64,000 nt of DNA, taken from assembly GCA_964351985.1 (NCBI GenBank), contig CAYGPR010000006.1, positions 57,949-121,948 of the forward strand, written 5' to 3'. The stretch comes from Meishania sp964351985. GTDB lineage: Bacteria; Bacteroidota; Bacteroidia; Flavobacteriales; Flavobacteriaceae. A program made the position numbers and the translations under genes. The notes below the pieces were generated by a model. It did not search any database and was not told the DNA's origin. It was given only the letters and a program-made list of their open reading frames with translations. Numbering within the stretch: position 1 is the stretch's first letter; the number at the start of each line of letters is the position of its first letter. Positions 61,169-64,000 of this stretch are shown here, piece by piece.

Positions 61169-61935
61169 TATTTTCCACTTTTGGCCATGCCTATAAAAGC
61201 ATCGATGGTTCTTGCCTCATCAGAGGTCGAGAATTCATCTTTAATCCGTTGAAAATATTGAAGTGCCTTGTCGTGTTGATTCAACTCCATGGCCGTAACC
61301 CCTGCTTTGTATAAAAATTTGGGAGTCGTAAATTCATTGGTATTCATGCCAAGTGCCTTCTCATAATAGCCCAAAGCATCTTCAGGCTGCCCCAATTGCA
61401 TAAAGGCATCACCTAGTCCGCCTTTTGCCAACGGCCCTAGAATATCGTCTTCGGAGGAAAAGTCTTCCAAGTAATCAATGGCCTCTTGATATTTGTTCAT
61501 GTTCAAATAAGCCATTCCTGCAGAGTAATTGGCCAGGTTCGCGGCCTTTGTGCCAGGATATTCATCGATAATATCCAAAAATCCATATTTCCCTTCGGCA
61601 CCCTCTAGTGCTAGTGTGAACAACGAATCCTTAGCCACAGGACTGTTCATTGCCTGCTCAAAATATTGCTGTGGATATAACAATTCGTTAGTCGCTTCAG
61701 CGTCTTTTGGTTTCTGTACAAATTGGTTGTAGGCCAAATATCCCAAAACCCCGACGGCAATTATTCCGATAACGCCCAAAATATAATTTTGGTTCTTGGC
61801 TACCCATGCCTCGGTTTTCGATGCACTTTGGTCCAAGGTGCTAAATACCTCGGCCGTTGTACTTTCATGCTCATCGAACTGTTGTTCTTCAGCTTTATTT
61901 TTGGGTTTGAAGCCTCTCTTTTTATATGTAGCCAT
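61168..61935 (-). CDS. TPR protein, YfgM-like membrane-anchored
   Basis: 255-aa bitopic protein. The N-terminal cytoplasmic 45 residues (KKRGFKPKNKAEEQQFDEHES) lead to one membrane segment (about 51-69, YILGVIGIIAVGVLGYLAY) and then four or five TPR motifs in the periplasm (such as ANYSAGMAYLNMNKYQEAIDYLEDF). YfgM-type proteins are SecYEG/chaperone-associated; that role is inferred from architecture. It is first in the ribH operon, divergent from recF, with a -7 box at 61956-61963. Confidence 0.85.
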   Translation of the reverse strand: MATYKKRGFKPKNKAEEQQFDEHESTTAEVFSTLDQSASKTEAWVAKNQNYILGVIGIIAVGVLGYLAYNQFVQKPKDAEATNELLYPQQYFEQAMNSPVAKDSLFTLALEGAEGKYGFLDIIDEYPGTKAANLANYSAGMAYLNMNKYQEAIDYLEDFSSEDDILGPLAKGGLGDAFMQLGQPEDALGYYEKALGMNTNEFTTPKFLYKAGVTAMELNQHDKALQYFQRIKDEFSTSDEARTIDAFIGMAKSGK

Positions 61936-61955
61936 TGCTATTTTTATTGGTCGCG

Positions 61956-61963
61956 CAAAAATA
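61956..61963 (-). promoter_or_regulatory. -7 box for the TPR-ribH operon
   Basis: TATTTTTG on the minus strand, exact TAnnTTTG match, 21 bp upstream of the ATG at 61935. Confidence 0.5.
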
Positions 61964-61999
61964 AAGTTTTTATTGAAATCGCGAGGGGTATTTATTCGT

Positions 62000-62007
62000 T
62001 ATTTTTG
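62000..62007 (+). promoter_or_regulatory. -7 box for recF
   Basis: TATTTTTG on the plus strand, exact match, 54 bp before the recF ATG at 62062; divergent from the TPR-gene promoter. Confidence 0.5.
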
Positions 62008-62061
62008 GATAATTTGCAGCCCGCCCGATTATGGCTAAACATAAAACTACCCCTCTTTGGA

Positions 62062-63144
62062 ATGTTTTTGAACCGACTCTCTCTTATTAATTACAAAAAT
62101 TTCAGTTCCAGTTCATTTGATTTTGATGATAAAATCAACTGTTTTGTTGGACCTAACGGTATTGGCAAAACCAACATCTTAGATGCCATTTATCATCTAT
62201 CTTTTGGAAAAAGCTACTTCAACCCCATCGCGACACAGAATATTAAACATGATGAGGATTTCTTTGTTATCGATGGGGAGTTCGTTAAAAACGAACGCGA
62301 TGAAAAGGTGGTTTGCAGCCTGAAACGGGGCATGCAAAAAATAATCAAACGCAACGGGAAGGCCTATGATAGACTTTCGGACCATATCGGACTCCTGCCC
62401 TTGGTCATCATTTCTCCCGCGGACCGGGACCTTATTATCGAAGGCAGCGATACCCGGCGAAAATTTATCGACGGGGTCATTTCACAGTCCGATAAAGAAT
62501 ACCTTCAAACGCTGATTAAATATAATAAGGTGGTATCGCAACGCAACGCACTACTGAAATACTTTGCCGCCAACCATACTTTCGATTCCGCCACCCTTAC
62601 GGTCTATAATGAGCAGCTGAGCCAATTAGGAAACGTGATTTACCAGAAACGCAGTGCCTTTATGGAGCCGTTCATCTCCATTTTTAAAGAACAATATGCC
62701 ATTATTTCAGGGGGTAACGAAGAGGTCACCTTGTCATACGAAAGTAAACTTGCATCCGACACATTATTGAACCTATTGGAAAGCAATCTTGAGAAAGATA
62801 GAGCGGTTCAATATACCAGCGTAGGAATACATAAAGATGATTTAAGTTTTAAGATTTCGGATCATCCTATCAAAAAATTCGGAAGCCAGGGGCAGCAGAA
62901 ATCTTTTTTGATAGCCTTGAAGTTCGCACAGTTCCATTTTATCAAAGAACTGGCCAAAACCACTCCGATTTTGTTATTGGACGATATTTTTGATAAGTTG
63001 GATGAAAACCGCGTCAGCCATATCATCACCTTGGTCGACAATGAGAACTTTGGACAGATTTTTATAAGCGACACGCACGCCGAACGCACCGAAAATGTGG
63101 TAAAAAAAATTCACCAGTCTTATAAAATTTTTAAATTGGAGTGA
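62062..63144 (+). CDS. recF: DNA replication/repair protein RecF
   Basis: RecF SMC-like ATPase that loads RecA at gaps with RecO and RecR. The 360 aa have Walker A VGPNGIGKTNILDAI (about 29-43), the signature SQGQQKSFLIALKFAQ and Walker B ILLLDDIFDKLDENR. The frame stays open upstream to 61723, but the ATG at 62062 starts the conserved MFLNRLSLINYKNF strand and lies after the -7 box, so the upstream stretch is not coding. Confidence 0.96.
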   Translation: MFLNRLSLINYKNFSSSSFDFDDKINCFVGPNGIGKTNILDAIYHLSFGKSYFNPIATQNIKHDEDFFVIDGEFVKNERDEKVVCSLKRGMQKIIKRNGKAYDRLSDHIGLLPLVIISPADRDLIIEGSDTRRKFIDGVISQSDKEYLQTLIKYNKVVSQRNALLKYFAANHTFDSATLTVYNEQLSQLGNVIYQKRSAFMEPFISIFKEQYAIISGGNEEVTLSYESKLASDTLLNLLESNLEKDRAVQYTSVGIHKDDLSFKISDHPIKKFGSQGQQKSFLIALKFAQFHFIKELAKTTPILLLDDIFDKLDENRVSHIITLVDNENFGQIFISDTHAERTENVVKKIHQSYKIFKLE

Positions 63145-63254
63145 AGTTGGATGAAAAAACAAATTGGGTAAGCAGTTAAAAAATATAAAAGGAAATTCTT
63201 AGAATTTGCCTGTTCATTTTTCACTGTCTAAACTGATTAAAAAAATAATTAAAG

Positions 63255-63674
63255 TTGAATATCTATCGTACAGTAGCACTTTTTTTCATTCTTTCAGGAT
63301 GTTCCAATTCCCCTACCGCTGAAGACCTCGATTATTTAAATGGTTATTGGGAAATCAAGGGAGTAGTATTTCCTGACGGGACAAAAAAGGATTATAATGT
63401 AAATACAAATGTCGATTTCATACAATTGGAAACCCGGGAAGGATTTCGCAAAAAGGTGCAACCTAAATTAAATGGCACCTATGACACCTCCAACGATGCG
63501 CAACCTTTCGTCATCTCCGAAAAAGAGGGTACATTTCTAATACATTATCAAAATGGGACGAATACATGGTCAGAAGTGCTTGTTAAACTTTCTGAAAATG
63601 GTTTTTCGGTCCGAAACGAAGAGGGACTTACCTACACGTATGAGCGATTCGACCCAATAAACATTGCAAAATAA
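63255..63674 (+). CDS. small lipoprotein with lipocalin-like fold
   Basis: 139-aa lipoprotein. The signal ends in a perfect LSGC lipobox (Cys16). The remaining 120 residues have beta-rich repeats such as GYWEIKGVVFPDGTKK and TFLIHYQNGTNTWSEVLVKL, a lipocalin-like pattern seen in Bacteroidota. The start is TTG at 63255, since no ATG precedes the signal. A small palindrome AAATTCTTAGAATTT (63193-63207) lies upstream. It is 1 bp from the DUF721 gene (TAATGG), so likely one operon. Function unknown. Confidence 0.78.
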   Translation: MNIYRTVALFFILSGCSNSPTAEDLDYLNGYWEIKGVVFPDGTKKDYNVNTNVDFIQLETREGFRKKVQPKLNGTYDTSNDAQPFVISEKEGTFLIHYQNGTNTWSEVLVKLSENGFSVRNEEGLTYTYERFDPINIAK

Positions 63675-63970
63675 TGGCGAAAAGAAGAAATTCCGGTTTA
63701 CCTCTGGGCGATGCCTTGCAAGAATTTATCAAGGCCAACAAACTTGAAAAGGGAATTGACAAAGTCAATGTGCGCGATGCCTGGGCAAACCTTATGGGTA
63801 ATGGGGTGAACAATTATACCACGGCAGTCGAACTCCGCGGTGAGACCCTTTTTGTATCGCTTTCTTCATCCGTGCTGCGCGAAGAACTTAGCCATGGAAA
63901 GACCAAAATCATCAATATGCTCAACGAAGAATTAGGGAAAGAATTAGTCAAGAAGTTAGTGTTGCGGTAG
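63674..63970 (+). CDS. DUF721/DciA-like protein
   Basis: 98-aa protein of the DUF721 family, whose members include DciA, the ancestral replicative-helicase loader. Recognisable stretches are LGDALQEFIKANKLEKGIDKV, VRDAWANLMGNGVNNYTTAVEL and the C-terminal LYVSL-type strand region (LFVSLSSSVLREELSHGKTKIINML). Its position beside recF fits replication. The ATG overlaps the preceding stop by one base. The full-length DciA is sometimes longer, so loader activity is inference. Confidence 0.88.
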   Translation: MAKRRNSGLPLGDALQEFIKANKLEKGIDKVNVRDAWANLMGNGVNNYTTAVELRGETLFVSLSSSVLREELSHGKTKIINMLNEELGKELVKKLVLR

Positions 63971-64000
63971 GTTGATGGTTGATGGTTGATGGTTGATGGT
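63970..64000. repeat. heptanucleotide tandem repeat (GGTTGAT)n, runs off window
   Basis: At least four perfect copies of GGTTGAT follow the DUF721 stop and continue past the right edge. It lies in non-coding DNA, as far as can be seen. Confidence 0.85.

Noticed and set aside
61723..62061. Upstream extension of the recF frame
   Set aside because: It covers both divergent promoters and the start of the TPR gene, and adds no conserved RecF sequence.

Overview
The window looks like chromosome from a marine member of the Flavobacteriaceae (Bacteroidota). The grounds are a SusC/SusD pair followed by a VCBS/UnbV lipoprotein, a type-B T9SS sorting domain on a giant SprB-like adhesin, many SCxQ-type lipoprotein signals, a NagB-PIG-L fusion, Bacteroidota -7 promoter boxes (TAnnTTTG), and the flavobacterial neighbourhoods parA-parB-DUF5683-dapB-lepB and mutL-rhomboid-rhomboid. 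The genus (Maribacter/Zobellia/Arenibacter-like) is a guess. I found no tRNA, rRNA, CRISPR array, insertion sequence or phage.

Layout. 1-11.4 kb is housekeeping: the start of pfkA, a tamB-like gene whose start codon is unclear, tsaD, three methyltransferases (one is rsmE), a DUF4159 protein and an AI-2E family exporter. 11.4-22.5 kb is a small glycan-uptake locus: susC, susD, a 13-motif FG-GAP/UnbV lipoprotein, and on the other strand a type I sulfatase and an esterase-like lipoprotein. 22.7-31.6 kb is a single 2971-codon secreted adhesin with about 25 SprB-like modules, ended by an unusual hairpin-T16-hairpin. 31.8-33.3 kb is a PQQ-type sugar dehydrogenase overlapping a cytochrome c gene.

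33.3-46.7 kb is the most coherent system: peptidoglycan amino-sugar recycling. murQ and a DeoR-type regulator face a nagB-PIG-L fusion, followed by a DigH-like (GHL10) lipoprotein, an AmpG-like permease, nagZ and anmK. Together they could take denuded or anhydro-muropeptide glycans to fructose-6-phosphate. Next come a two-subunit DUF4212/SSS symporter and acetyl-CoA synthetase, which could handle the acetate released by deacetylation. The deaminase domain carries Thr at the position of catalytic Asp141 of E. coli NagB, so its chemistry deserves a test.

46.8-64 kb is housekeeping again: a Bcr/CflA-type exporter, udk, an FtsB/DivIC-like protein, parAB-DUF5683-dapB-lepB-wbqC-DUF6122, then on the minus strand a membrane EEP phosphatase, two rhomboid proteases, mutL (its C-terminal endonuclease motifs are degenerate) and a 99-aa membrane protein, then ribH and a TPR protein, with recF, a lipoprotein and a DciA-like DUF721 gene on the plus strand. 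Intergenic spaces carry several short palindromic repeats, including a 170-bp near-perfect foldback at 60514-60683, and the window ends inside a heptanucleotide tandem repeat.
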